From: SURF-24 sp964537965
Lineage (GTDB): Bacteria; Bacteroidota; Ignavibacteria; Ignavibacteriales; SURF-24
Reading direction: 5' to 3'
Assembly: GCA_964537965.1 (NCBI GenBank)
Contig: CAZIDB010000003.1
Coordinates: 1-46,839 of the forward strand
Length of the DNA: 46,839 bases
A program made the position numbers and the translations under genes. The notes beneath the pieces are model-generated. The model was not told the DNA's origin. It saw nothing but the letters and a program-made list of their open reading frames with translations, and made no database searches. Shown in pieces: positions 7,098-15,538 of the stretch; the first letter of the stretch is position 1, and every line of letters begins with the position of its first letter.

Positions 7098-9199
7098 GTT
7101 GTAAAGTATTTCCGCATTTCAAATTCTGCCTGCTTGCCTTTATTCCACTGCTGGACAGGACGAAGATAACCAACAACTCTTGAATAAACCTCGCACTCAC
7201 TTTTACAGTTAGGGCATTCGGCATGTTCACCGCTTATGTACCCGCAAACCTGGCATACGCTGAATGTAGGCGTAATTGAGAAATACGGTAACCTGTAATT
7301 GTGCGCAATAGTTTTAATTAATTCTTTTAAAGAATCTGAATTGTTAATTCTTTCACCAATATAAATATGCTGAACAGTTCCGCCTGTATACTTGGATTGC
7401 AGTTCATCCTGCAGATCAAGCATTTCAAATAAATCATCTGTATAGTTAACTGGAAGCTGGGATGAGTTTGTGTAAAACGGTGAATTGTTCTCAGCGTAAG
7501 TTGATTCGTTGGCGCAAATAATACCGGGATAATGTTTCTTATCTGCCAAAGCCAAACGGTAAGATGTGCCTTCTGCAGGAGTAGCTTCAAGATTATAAAT
7601 GTTACCGGTTTCTTCCTGGAATTTAACAAGTTTGCTTCTCATAAAATCCATTACGCGGTTAGAAAATTCAAGTCCGCTTTCAGAGCCAATATTTTCTCCA
7701 AGCAGATTAATGCATGCCTCGTTCATTCCTACAAGTCCAATTGTAGAAAAGTGATTTTTCCAGTATTCATTAAAGCGCTTCTTAACATCGCGCAGGTAAA
7801 ATTTCATATAAGGATAAAGATTTTTATCCATAAAACTTTCAAGCACTTTTCTTTTTAATTCCAGGCTTTTATGTGCAGTATCCATAAGTTTACCAAGGCG
7901 CTGGAAAAATTCCGTTTCATCTTTGGCTAAATAACCAAGCCTTGGAAGGTTAATTGTAACCACGCCAATTGAACCTGTAAGCGGTGAAGCGCCAAAAAGT
8001 CCGCCCCCTTTTTTGTTTAATGCGCGGTTATCAATTCTTAAACGGCAGCACATACTGCGCGCGTCTTCCGGTTTCATATCGGAATTAATAAAATTTGCAA
8101 AGTAAGGGATACCGTACTTTGCGGTTATTTCCCAAAGGATGCCGAGCATCGGATTGTTCCAGTCAAAATCATCTGAAATATTATAAGTTGGAATGGGGAA
8201 AGTGAACACGCGTCCTTTTGCGTCACCTTCTTTCATTACTTCAAGAAAAGCTTTGTTAAAAATATCCATCTCTTCCTGGAAGCCCGCATAAGTTTCGTTT
8301 TGCATTTCTCCGCCAATAATAACGGCTTTATCTGCATAATAAGAAGGAACAGTAAGATCAAGAGTAATGTTTGTAAACGGAGTCTGGAAACCAACCCTTG
8401 TAGGAATATTTACATTGAATAAAAATTCCTGCATTGCCTGTTTAACTTCTTTATAGGAAAGATTATCATAACGGATAAACGGGGCTAACAAAGTATCAAA
8501 GTTGGAGAATGCCTGTGCGCCGGCTGCTTCACCCTGCAATGTATAAAAGAAATTTACTACCTGCCCAAGAACCGCCCTGAAATGTTTTGCCGGTTTGGAT
8601 TCAATTTTTCCCGTTGCTCCCTGGAAACCGTTTAAGAGAAGATCATACAAATCCCAGCCAACGCAATAAACGCTTAGCAACCCAAGATCGTGAATGTGAA
8701 AATCTCCGGATTGATGAGCGTTCCTGATATATTCAGGATAAATTTTGTTAAGCCAGTAAATCTTGCTTACTTCGGAAGAGATATAATTGTTTAATCCCTG
8801 CAGTGAGTAACTCATGTTACTGTTTTCATTAACCTGCCAGTCGGCTTTATCAAGGTAGCCATCCATAAGATCAACCTGCGATTTAAGGGAAAACTCGCGC
8901 AGCTTGTTGTGTTGATCTCTATAAATAATAAAAGCCTTTGCGGTTTTTCTAAAAGTGGAATTAAGCAGAATTTCTTCAACACAATCCTGAATGTTTTCTA
9001 CAGTAGGAATTGTTTTTATATACAATTGTTGAATAAGGTTTACAGTTTTAAGGCAAAGCATTCGTGCAATGTCGTTGCCGAATTCTCCTGTTGATTCTCC
9101 TGCTTTTTTAATTACGTTAAATATTTTCTCAACGTCAAAACTTTCTGTGTTGCCGTTTCTTTTTACAAGTTCTTTAATAGAAAAAACTACTTCATTCAT
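7094..9199 (-). CDS. nrdD: Anaerobic (class III) ribonucleoside-triphosphate reductase
   Basis: 701-residue class III reductase that makes dNTPs without oxygen. An N-terminal ATP-cone (about residues 5-95, beginning IKELVKRNGNTESFDVEKIF) is the allosteric site. The C-terminus carries four zinc-binding cysteines (CQVCGY, CPNCKSEC) and the glycyl-radical loop RVVGYLRP (Gly at about 677). A TTG one codon upstream was rejected because GGGAGG sits 4 nt before the ATG at 9199. The 5' leader of over 500 nt contains a cobalamin riboswitch. The enzyme itself does not use B12, which suggests it is a back-up for a B12-dependent class II reductase encoded elsewhere (inference). Confidence 0.94.
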   Translation of the reverse strand: MNEVVFSIKELVKRNGNTESFDVEKIFNVIKKAGESTGEFGNDIARMLCLKTVNLIQQLYIKTIPTVENIQDCVEEILLNSTFRKTAKAFIIYRDQHNKLREFSLKSQVDLMDGYLDKADWQVNENSNMSYSLQGLNNYISSEVSKIYWLNKIYPEYIRNAHQSGDFHIHDLGLLSVYCVGWDLYDLLLNGFQGATGKIESKPAKHFRAVLGQVVNFFYTLQGEAAGAQAFSNFDTLLAPFIRYDNLSYKEVKQAMQEFLFNVNIPTRVGFQTPFTNITLDLTVPSYYADKAVIIGGEMQNETYAGFQEEMDIFNKAFLEVMKEGDAKGRVFTFPIPTYNISDDFDWNNPMLGILWEITAKYGIPYFANFINSDMKPEDARSMCCRLRIDNRALNKKGGGLFGASPLTGSIGVVTINLPRLGYLAKDETEFFQRLGKLMDTAHKSLELKRKVLESFMDKNLYPYMKFYLRDVKKRFNEYWKNHFSTIGLVGMNEACINLLGENIGSESGLEFSNRVMDFMRSKLVKFQEETGNIYNLEATPAEGTSYRLALADKKHYPGIICANESTYAENNSPFYTNSSQLPVNYTDDLFEMLDLQDELQSKYTGGTVQHIYIGERINNSDSLKELIKTIAHNYRLPYFSITPTFSVCQVCGYISGEHAECPNCKSECEVYSRVVGYLRPVQQWNKGKQAEFEMRKYFTT

Positions 9200-9561
9200 C
9201 AAACCTCCCGTTCAATAAAAGAATATATATTAAAATCATATTTGTTAATTGTTCTCAACTAAAAGTATAAATCTGTTTTGCGTTTCAATAAAACACTCCG
9301 AATATCAGCTTGTTAGTAAAGTTAAAGTGCATAATCACCAAACCGTTATTGTCCTAACAGGCTGATTAGGATTCATGTAAAAACCTTGCTGCTGTAAAAT
9401 TGTTCTTAAGCATACGCAATAACCTCTGTTTTTAGTTGAACAAATAATAATGGTTTCGGTATGCTTTCGAGAAAAAATATTTGTGAAGTATTTTATTGAA
9501 AGGCAGAACGAAAAATCTTCTTTCAACTTCAGCTTCAGTTCCCGAAAGCTTAATTATAAAT
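9200..9561 (-). other. Long leader between riboswitch and nrdD
   Basis: About 360 nt of untranslated leader on the minus strand. It contains a 13-codon frame (starting MNPNQPVRTITVW, 9376-9335) preceded by AAGG, and no convincing larger gene. It should hold the riboswitch expression platform or the remains of a gene once located between riboswitch and nrdD. Confidence 0.4.
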
Positions 9562-9741
9562 TTATTAGGCAGGTCTCCTGGCTTGTTCAATCTTTAACGC
9601 CTTCCCATCTTAACCTCTGACAGTGGCGCAATGCTAAAGAATTTTTAGAACTTACAGTTGCGGGTACAGCTCCGGAATTTCCACTTAATAAAAAAACAGA
9701 AAGATCACCGGATTCCCTTTTGATTAATATAAACCTAATAA
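9562..9741 (-). ncRNA. Cobalamin (B12) riboswitch
   Basis: On the minus strand all the conserved blocks appear in order: an AAAGGGAA block (near 9713-9720), the CCGGAGCTGTACCCG core (9661-9675), GCCACTG (9627-9621), GGGAAGGCG (about 9605-9597) and the B12 box AGCCAGGAGACCTGCC (9583-9568). The outer P1 stem is a perfect 8-bp pair TTATTAGG (9741-9734) with CCTAATAA (9569-9562). This matches the adenosyl/hydroxocobalamin riboswitch class. The only downstream genes in the same direction are nrdD-nrdG. Confidence 0.95.
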
Positions 9742-9778
9742 TTTCTACGTGTGAAAATAAATAAAAATGAGTAGCGAA

Positions 9779-9809
9779 CAAAATTATTTTTCTTTAATTA
9801 TTACATCAA
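9779..9809 (-). promoter_or_regulatory. Promoter of riboswitch-nrdDG transcript
   Basis: On the minus strand TTG (9809-9807) is followed after exactly 20 nt by TAATTTTG (9786-9779), the Bacteroidota TTG-N20-TAnnTTTG arrangement. The predicted start at about 9772 lies some 30 nt ahead of the riboswitch P1 stem. The remainder, up to 9990, holds no gene. Confidence 0.6.
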
Positions 9810-9990
9810 AATTTTTTGTTACTTCTTTTAGCGAAAGAATGGAAAAACTATTATACCTACTGTTGCTTTTTTACCGGAAATTATTATGAAATAACTTAAG
9901 TCGCTTTTAGTTTAATTACTGTTAAGGTATTTTTAAGCGGGGGAAAAATATAACTTTACATTTGTATTGTTAATAAAAATGGAGATCAGA

Positions 9991-10542
9991 ATGAATAATT
10001 GCGTTAACCATCCGGATAAAAAAGCAATCTCTGTTTGTCATAACTGTGGCAAGGAATATTGCGCCGAATGTCTTACCGAAGGTGAAGAATATTATTATTG
10101 TAAAAGACCGGAATGCCAGGCGGTTCTTAAAAAAGAAATTGTAACAGAACTGCCATTGGAGGTTACATGTCCTGCCTGTTCAGCCTTAATTGAGCTTTCC
10201 GATGAAGAAAGGCAGGCAAAAAGTTTTCATTGCGGTAGCTGTGAGGCTTTCATAGATTTCAATTATGATCCGCCCAAAATACATAATGCTGAATCGTACG
10301 AGGAAGTATTCTCTTCCTTAAACCTTGGTGATATTGCAATAATAAAATCAATTTTTGAAGATGCCAAAATTGACTACCAGGTTTTCGGCGAGAATTTTTT
10401 ACTTACAGATCCCTTAATACAACCGGCAAGAATTGTTGTAACTGAGTCTCAGTTAGAAGAAGCAAAAAATTTATTAAAAGATTTTGAACCGAATATCTTC
10501 GGCATATCAAGAAAAAATGAAACAGAGGATGATAACGAATAA
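9991..10542 (+). CDS. Zinc-ribbon protein with DUF2007 signal-transducing domain
   Basis: 183 residues. The N-terminus is a B-box-like zinc finger (CVNHPDKKAISVCHNCGKEY, with CAECL and a further Cys pair), the middle a CPAC...CGSC zinc ribbon (about residues 58-85), and the C-terminus a DUF2007 domain (from about 105: LGDIAIIKSIFEDAKIDYQV, ending VTESQLEEAKNLLKDFEP). GGAG lies 7 nt before the ATG at 9991; an in-frame TTG and an ATG further upstream are less well placed. Molecular role unknown; the ribbons suggest binding to nucleic acid or protein. Confidence 0.7.
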   Translation: MNNCVNHPDKKAISVCHNCGKEYCAECLTEGEEYYYCKRPECQAVLKKEIVTELPLEVTCPACSALIELSDEERQAKSFHCGSCEAFIDFNYDPPKIHNAESYEEVFSSLNLGDIAIIKSIFEDAKIDYQVFGENFLLTDPLIQPARIVVTESQLEEAKNLLKDFEPNIFGISRKNETEDDNE

Positions 10543-10595
10543 AAAGATTTTATATTTTGCATATAGTTTTTTTATTTGCTTTAAAATATTTTAAA

Positions 10596-10603
10596 TACGT
10601 TTG
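10596..10603 (+). promoter_or_regulatory. Possible -7 element before the metallophosphoesterase
   Basis: TACGTTTG fits TAnnTTTG, with TTTG ending at 10578 (17-nt gap, shorter than the 20 nt at the other promoters here). Would give a leader of about 160 nt containing the large hairpin 10659-10729. Confidence 0.3.
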
Positions 10604-10658
10604 ATTTGTCTTATGTGATTATGCATTAGACTTCAATAATCGGTTTTGGAATTGGATG

Positions 10659-10729
10659 TCACTTTACGGAACAAAATAATTCCCTAAAGGAAATTTTTGA
10701 CCAAATATTTCTTGTAATTCCGTAAGTGA
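10659..10729 (+). other. Long structured hairpin, terminator or leader RNA
   Basis: TCACTTTACGGAA (10659-10671) pairs with TTCCGTAAGTGA (10718-10729) with a single bulged T; the enclosed 46 nt can form a second small hairpin (TTCC/GGAA), and TTTTTA follows directly. It could terminate the gene ending at 10542 or be an attenuator in the leader of the phosphoesterase. Confidence 0.45.
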
Positions 10730-10772
10730 TTTTTATATATCTATTCTGTAAAGAAAATTTTTGGAGGTTCTT

Positions 10773-12251
10773 ATGATAGACAGAAGAAGTTTTTTAAAGA
10801 GTACATTTATTGCCGCTGCAGGTTTGGCTATTCCTTTAAACACTTTTCCAAAACAATCCATTAGAAATTTAAAAACATCAAAGGGATTAGATTTATTAAC
10901 CGTGAAAGGAAAAGTGACCTCCAAGGGTCAGCCGGTTAAAGGTGCTATTATCTCAGACGGCTTTTCCTGTGTGGCAACAGATATCAAAGGACAATACGAA
11001 ATTACGACAAACAGAAATAATAGTTTTATCTTTTTGTCTGTTCCGGCTGGTTATAAAATTCCTGTGGGCCAGGATAATCTGCCTGACATTTATCATAGTA
11101 TAAATACACTAATGGAGAACAAAGCTCTGAATTTTGATTTGGAGCCTGACAATAACTCATCGAAGCATACAATATTTTTAATGGCAGATCCACAGGTAAT
11201 TGATGAGGCAGATCTGCAAAGGTTTATAAATGAAACTATTGTTGACGTTAATAACTTTATCTCATCTGAAAAGATTGAAAACTCCTTTGCGGTTTCCTGC
11301 GGTGATATAGTATTTGACAGGCCGAACCTGTTCGATGGATATAAAGCAGGTATAACTAAACTGCATACTGCTTCTTTTACTGTCCCCGGCAATCATGATA
11401 TAGACAGGACCGCAAATACTGATGACTATTCAACGGAAACATTCAAAAAACATTTTGGTCCGAACTATTATTCTTTTAACAAGGGAGAATTCCATTATAT
11501 CGTTCTTGATGATGTATTCTGGTTTGGTTCAAACTATATGGGTTATATAGATCAGGAACAACTGGACTGGCTTAGCAATGATCTTAGCTTTATTCCCAAA
11601 GAAAAAATTGTTATGCTTTTTATGCACATTCCTCCTTTTAATAGTGCTTATAAAAGATCAGGGGATAAACAACCGGGTATAAGAGATTTTGTTAACAATA
11701 AAGAAGCTTTGTATGAAATCATAAAAGGTTATAAGTCGTATATAATAACCGGACATATGCACGAAACTGAATTTGTTAAAGATGGTGAAAATGAAATCCA
11801 TGTCTGCGGAGCCGCCTGTGGAGCATGGTGGACTGATAATATTTGCGGTGATGGTACTCCTAATGGTTATATGGTTTATACTGCGGACGGAAACAAACTT
11901 ACCTGGCAATATAAAGCAACAGGTAAACCATTTGATTACCAGTTAAAAATATATGATCAGAGAAATACGGATAAGAAAAGAATTCTTGCAAACATATGGG
12001 CTGCAAATGAAAACTGGAAAATTAATCTTTATGCGGATGGTAAAATGTTAGGTGAGATGAAATCTGTTTTGGATAAAGACCCGCTTGCTTCCGAAAAATT
12101 TGATGGTGCCGAGTTGCCAAAGAAACATAAATGGGTAGATTCATACCCGACTTATCATATGTATGAGTTTAAAACCGATGTTGCCGCAAAAGAAATTACT
12201 GTTGAAGCTGTAACTGATCAGGGTAAAACATTTAAAGAAACGATACGCTAA
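10773..12251 (+). CDS. Tat-exported calcineurin-like metallophosphoesterase
   Basis: 492 residues. The N-terminus MIDRRSFLKSTFIAAAGLAI is a twin-arginine signal. Residues about 35-110 are a small beta-sandwich (KGKVTSKGQPVKGAIISDG), then the calcineurin-like phosphoesterase core with metal ligands D139 (MADPQV), D178 (CGDIVF), N207-H208 (PGNHD), H285 (MHIPP), H328 and H330 (GHMHE), and a C-terminal beta domain. The three-part layout is that of the MetallophosN-Metallophos-MetallophosC family. Substrate unknown. GGAGG is 5 nt before the ATG, which rules out the TTG start at 10761. Confidence 0.88.
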   Translation: MIDRRSFLKSTFIAAAGLAIPLNTFPKQSIRNLKTSKGLDLLTVKGKVTSKGQPVKGAIISDGFSCVATDIKGQYEITTNRNNSFIFLSVPAGYKIPVGQDNLPDIYHSINTLMENKALNFDLEPDNNSSKHTIFLMADPQVIDEADLQRFINETIVDVNNFISSEKIENSFAVSCGDIVFDRPNLFDGYKAGITKLHTASFTVPGNHDIDRTANTDDYSTETFKKHFGPNYYSFNKGEFHYIVLDDVFWFGSNYMGYIDQEQLDWLSNDLSFIPKEKIVMLFMHIPPFNSAYKRSGDKQPGIRDFVNNKEALYEIIKGYKSYIITGHMHETEFVKDGENEIHVCGAACGAWWTDNICGDGTPNGYMVYTADGNKLTWQYKATGKPFDYQLKIYDQRNTDKKRILANIWAANENWKINLYADGKMLGEMKSVLDKDPLASEKFDGAELPKKHKWVDSYPTYHMYEFKTDVAAKEITVEAVTDQGKTFKETIR

Positions 12252-12289
12252 TTAAGTATTTGTATTCCAAATTAAAAGGATTAAGAAAT

Positions 12290-12595
12290 ATGCATTATCT
12301 TTTGTTTTATGATACTGCCGATAATTATCTTGAACGCAGGGGGGAGTTCCGTGGTGAACATTTGAAACTTGCCTGGGAAGCGTATGACAATGGTGAAATG
12401 ATTTTAGCCGGCGCTTTTGCAAATCCTGTTGATGGTGCACTGCTTTTATTTAACGGCAATTCACCCGAAGTTGCGGAGAAATTTGTTAAACAGGATCCAT
12501 ATGTTAAAAATGGTCTGATAAAGAATTGGTACATCCGCGAGTGGACGACAGTTGTTGGAGAAGCCGCAACCGCACCAATTCGTCCGGGTAATTAA
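12290..12595 (+). CDS. YciI-like family protein
   Basis: 101 residues of the YciI/DGPF fold: MHYLLFYDTADNYLERR, a central GEMILAGAFANP followed by GALLLFNG, and a PYVKNGLIKNWYIREW end. YciI-type proteins are small dimeric alpha-beta barrels, some with hydrolase-like His-Asp pairs; the biological role of most is unknown. AAAAGGA precedes the ATG. It may share a transcript with the following isochorismatase-like gene (52-bp gap). Confidence 0.8.
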   Translation: MHYLLFYDTADNYLERRGEFRGEHLKLAWEAYDNGEMILAGAFANPVDGALLLFNGNSPEVAEKFVKQDPYVKNGLIKNWYIREWTTVVGEAATAPIRPGN

Positions 12596-12647
12596 ACCAA
12601 AAATAAAACAGATTACTTTTTCTTATCTAAATTAAATTGGAATTGAA

Positions 12648-13187
12648 ATGAAGCAATGTCTTTTACTTGTCGACATCCAGAACGATTATTTCAAAAGCGG
12701 AAAAATGGAATTGATTGGGATGGAAGAAGCCGCTTTGAATGCTAAAAGATTATTACAAAAGTTCAGAGAAAATAATAAGCCGGTTGTTCACATAAAGCAT
12801 ATTGCAACACGCCCCGGCGCGACTTTTTTCCTTCCGAGGACCGAAGGATCCGAGATTAATGAAATAGTCAGTCCGTTGGAAAATGAGAATGTAATTGAAA
12901 AACATTTTCCCAACAGTTTCAGGGAAACTTCTTTACTGCAGGTTTTAAAAGAAAAGGAGATTGATGAACTGATAATTTGCGGAGCCATGAGTCATATGTG
13001 TATTGATACAACTACAAGAGCAGCTTTTGATTTTGGCTTTAAGTGTACCGTTATTAAAGATGCCTGCGCCACAAGAAATTTAACAATTGATAATGAAACT
13101 GTTGAAGCAAACAAAGTGCATAATGCTTTTATGGCAGCATTAAAAGGGACATTTGCAGAAGTAAAGAATACCGGAGCTGTACTTTGA
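12648..13187 (+). CDS. Isochorismatase-family cysteine hydrolase
   Basis: 179 residues. The catalytic triad is visible as D9 (LLLVDIQNDYF), K85 (EKHFPNSF) and C118 (GAMSHMCIDTTTRAAFDFGF). Members hydrolyse isochorismate, nicotinamide or small amides; the sequence alone does not give the substrate. Length is standard for the family. Confidence 0.87.
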   Translation: MKQCLLLVDIQNDYFKSGKMELIGMEEAALNAKRLLQKFRENNKPVVHIKHIATRPGATFFLPRTEGSEINEIVSPLENENVIEKHFPNSFRETSLLQVLKEKEIDELIICGAMSHMCIDTTTRAAFDFGFKCTVIKDACATRNLTIDNETVEANKVHNAFMAALKGTFAEVKNTGAVL

Positions 13188-13224
13188 TGTATAAAGCCCA
13201 CTGTAGCAGGATCACCCGAAAGCT

Positions 13225-13345
13225 GAGAAGATGGAAAATGTAAGATGTAAGATGGAAAATGTCCGTCGGATTTATAAGCCTCTGGCTTAGACGGATCAGC
13301 CTTTGGCTGAGAAAATGGTAAATGTATAATGGTAAATGGAAGATG
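13225..13345. repeat. Structured intergenic repeat with tandem hairpins
   Basis: Core: TAAGCC-TCT-GGCTTA (13275-13289), enclosed by TCCGTC (13262-13267) and GACGGA (13290-13295), followed at once by TCAGCC-TTT-GGCTGA (13296-13310). All stems are perfect six-base pairs. The core is flanked by degenerate short-period repeats of AAGATGGAAAATGTAAG and AATGGTAAATG type. It resembles a REP or MITE-like intergenic element; the region 13188-13424 has no gene. Confidence 0.6.
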
Positions 13346-13424
13346 GGAAATGAAATTATAATGAGAATTCTTTAATCAAACATCAAGAATCCAGCATCAT
13401 TCAAAAATAATATAGGAGCATTAA

Positions 13425-13805
13425 GTGAACTTTAATTTTCATGAATTTAATAATGTTAAGATCGCAGAAGTAATTTCTGATGAGATTGTTTTAAATAATG
13501 TACAGGATTCGCTTGACCTGATGGCAAATGCAGATTACCAGGGTGCAAGAAAAATTATTCTTCACGAAAAAAATATTAATCCTACTTTCTTCAAGTTAAG
13601 CACTGGTTTGGCGGGAGAAATTCTTCAGAAATATGTTAACTACAAAATGAAGCTTGCAATCGTTGGGGATTTTTCAAAATATCAAAGTAATAGTTTTAAT
13701 GCATTCTTAATTGAATGCAACAGGGGAAATCAATTCTTTTTTGTTGATACAGTTGAGAAAGCAACAGAACTTTTAACTGAAAAGAAAGAATTATTGCAGA
13801 GGTAA
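13425..13805 (+). CDS. DUF4180 domain protein
   Basis: 126 residues, matching the DUF4180 pattern: ISDEIVLNNVQDSLDLMANA, then TGLAGEILQKYVNYKMKLAI and VGDFSKY, ending with an FFVDTVEKATELL helix. Function unknown. GTG start, supported by GGAG ten nt upstream. The fold is STAS-like in appearance, but this is only an impression. Confidence 0.75.
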   Translation: MNFNFHEFNNVKIAEVISDEIVLNNVQDSLDLMANADYQGARKIILHEKNINPTFFKLSTGLAGEILQKYVNYKMKLAIVGDFSKYQSNSFNAFLIECNRGNQFFFVDTVEKATELLTEKKELLQR

Positions 13806-13850
13806 AATAATTCTGCATGATCATTTAAGAATTTTTAAAAAGGAATTTAA

Positions 13851-14522
13851 ATGAACGAAAGAAAACCTGTTCCGTTTGATAAAACACATTTTGAATCTTT
13901 AGCAAAAAATGGCAATAACCAGAATGCTAAGGATAAATTTACTTTTATTTATGAAAGTAATTTCTGGGCGGGTGATTCATCTGTATCCGGTGAAGGTTCT
14001 GATGATCTTCAGACTGCACAGATCAAAATACATCTTCCCAAACTGCTTGAACAATACAACATCAAAACTATGCTTGATCTTCCCTGTGGTGATTTTAACT
14101 GGATGAAAGATGTTGACCTTAATCTTGATAAGTATATCGGTGGAGATATTGTTGAGGAAATAGTTGAATTGAATAACCAAAAATATTCGAATTCTGATAG
14201 AGAATTTAGGGTACTTAATTTAATTGAAGACAAACTTCCCGCAACCGACATGATTTTCTGCCGGGATTGCCTTGTTCATCTTTCATTCGAGGATATATTT
14301 AAATCAATTGCGAATATTAAAAAGTGCGGGATAAAATATTTAATGACTACCACCTTTCCCGAATGCCAGGAGAATAAAAATATTACCACCGGTGACTGGC
14401 GAATAATTAATCTTGAGCTTTCACCGTTCAATTTTCCTAAGCCGTTATATCTTCTGAATGAAAACTGTACCGAAGGTGAAGGAACTTACAAGGATAAAAG
14501 TCTTGGCCTGTGGGAATTATAG
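13851..14522 (+). CDS. Class I SAM-dependent methyltransferase
   Basis: 223 residues. Motif I is MLDLPCGDFNWMKDV (about residues 75-89), followed by an acidic strand YIGGDIVEEIV and motif IV-like DMIFCRDCLVHLSF. Substrate not recognised. The usual GxG in motif I is CGDFNW, typical of a subgroup of small bacterial methyltransferases. AAAGGAA precedes the ATG. Confidence 0.72.
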   Translation: MNERKPVPFDKTHFESLAKNGNNQNAKDKFTFIYESNFWAGDSSVSGEGSDDLQTAQIKIHLPKLLEQYNIKTMLDLPCGDFNWMKDVDLNLDKYIGGDIVEEIVELNNQKYSNSDREFRVLNLIEDKLPATDMIFCRDCLVHLSFEDIFKSIANIKKCGIKYLMTTTFPECQENKNITTGDWRIINLELSPFNFPKPLYLLNENCTEGEGTYKDKSLGLWEL

Positions 14523-14585
14523 AATGAAATAATTGTGAAATGATTTTAAGGAATTCTTTTCTTCGCCTCTTTATTAAATTAATAT

Positions 14586-14593
14586 TAACTTTG
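14586..14593 (+). promoter_or_regulatory. Possible -7 element TAACTTTG
   Basis: TAACTTTG matches TAnnTTTG about 55 bp upstream of the phosphatase start, but no TTG lies at the expected -33 distance. Confidence 0.3.
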
Positions 14594-14648
14594 CAGGCAA
14601 ATGAATTTATTCATAGGAAAAATTATTAATTAAATCTTACTTTGCACA

Positions 14649-15455
14649 ATGGCAGATAATTCTCACTTAACATCAAATCGTATCTATAAATTGGAAGGGG
14701 CATCAAATTTTAGAGATGTTGGAGGCATTTATAACAAAGACGGAAGAGAATTAAAAGCCGGTTTGCTATACCGTTCAGCAGAACTTTCCGGAATTACAAG
14801 TGATGATCTTAATCAATTAAAAAGACTGAATGTTAAAACAATAATTGATTTACGCACAGTTGCCGAAAGGCAGTCAAAACTTATTCCCACTAATCACAAC
14901 CCGGGTTTTAAAATTATTAACATTCCTATCTCAGACCGTGACAAGGAGATGACTCAGAAAGAATTTTTCCGGTTCCTTATAAGTAAAGGAAAAGATTACG
15001 ACTTTGGCGAATACCTGCACGAAATATATTTTAAAATTGCATTTGAAAAACAGGAAGCAGTAAATAAAGCTTTTGGTCTTTTCTCGGATGAAGATAACCT
15101 TCCGGCTGTTATACATTGTACTGCCGGTAAAGACAGGACTGGTTTTATCTCGGCGCTTTTTCAGTTGATGCTGAATGTTGAAACTAATAATGTATTGCAG
15201 GATTATCTTCTTTCAAATGAGTTGCTGGAAAAGCAGGCAAACAGATTAATAAGACAGGTCCGCCTGATGAGTTTATTCAGGATTTCTGCAAAACAGCTAA
15301 AACCACTGATGGAGGCGAAAAGTATTTATCTGACAGATGTACTTGATGAGATTCATCGCAGGCACTCAACAATTGAAGAATACCTTGTTGAAGGTTGCAA
15401 AATAGATAGGTTAAAATTAAAATCCCTTGAATCAATTTTTCTCGGGACAAATTAA
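14649..15455 (+). CDS. Tyrosine-protein phosphatase (DSP-like)
   Basis: 268 residues. The N-terminus NFRDVGGIYNKDGRELKAGL is characteristic of the Y_phosphatase3/Tyr-phosphatase family of bacteria, followed by LLYRSAEL. The P-loop HCTAGKDRTGF places the nucleophile at C157 and the phosphate-binding Arg at R163. Acts on phosphotyrosine or possibly phosphoinositide substrates. The convergent RRM gene follows after a bidirectional terminator. Confidence 0.87.
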   Translation: MADNSHLTSNRIYKLEGASNFRDVGGIYNKDGRELKAGLLYRSAELSGITSDDLNQLKRLNVKTIIDLRTVAERQSKLIPTNHNPGFKIINIPISDRDKEMTQKEFFRFLISKGKDYDFGEYLHEIYFKIAFEKQEAVNKAFGLFSDEDNLPAVIHCTAGKDRTGFISALFQLMLNVETNNVLQDYLLSNELLEKQANRLIRQVRLMSLFRISAKQLKPLMEAKSIYLTDVLDEIHRRHSTIEEYLVEGCKIDRLKLKSLESIFLGTN

Positions 15456-15470
15456 TTAAAAAATAAGTCA

Positions 15471-15501
15471 ATTTATCCTGCCGTAATACAACAGGATAAA
15501 T
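15471..15501. terminator. Bidirectional terminator
   Basis: Perfect 10-bp stem ATTTATCCTG / CAGGATAAAT with an 11-nt loop in the 83-bp gap between convergent genes. On the minus strand it is followed by TGACTTATTTTTT. Confidence 0.65.
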
Positions 15502-15538
15502 TAACTCTCTCATTCTATGTTAAAAATGTTGATAGTTA

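Noticed and set aside
9335..9526. 63-codon minus-strand frame between riboswitch and nrdD
   Set aside because: Starts from a weak codon position, has no family resemblance and no good ribosome binding site; treated as leader sequence.
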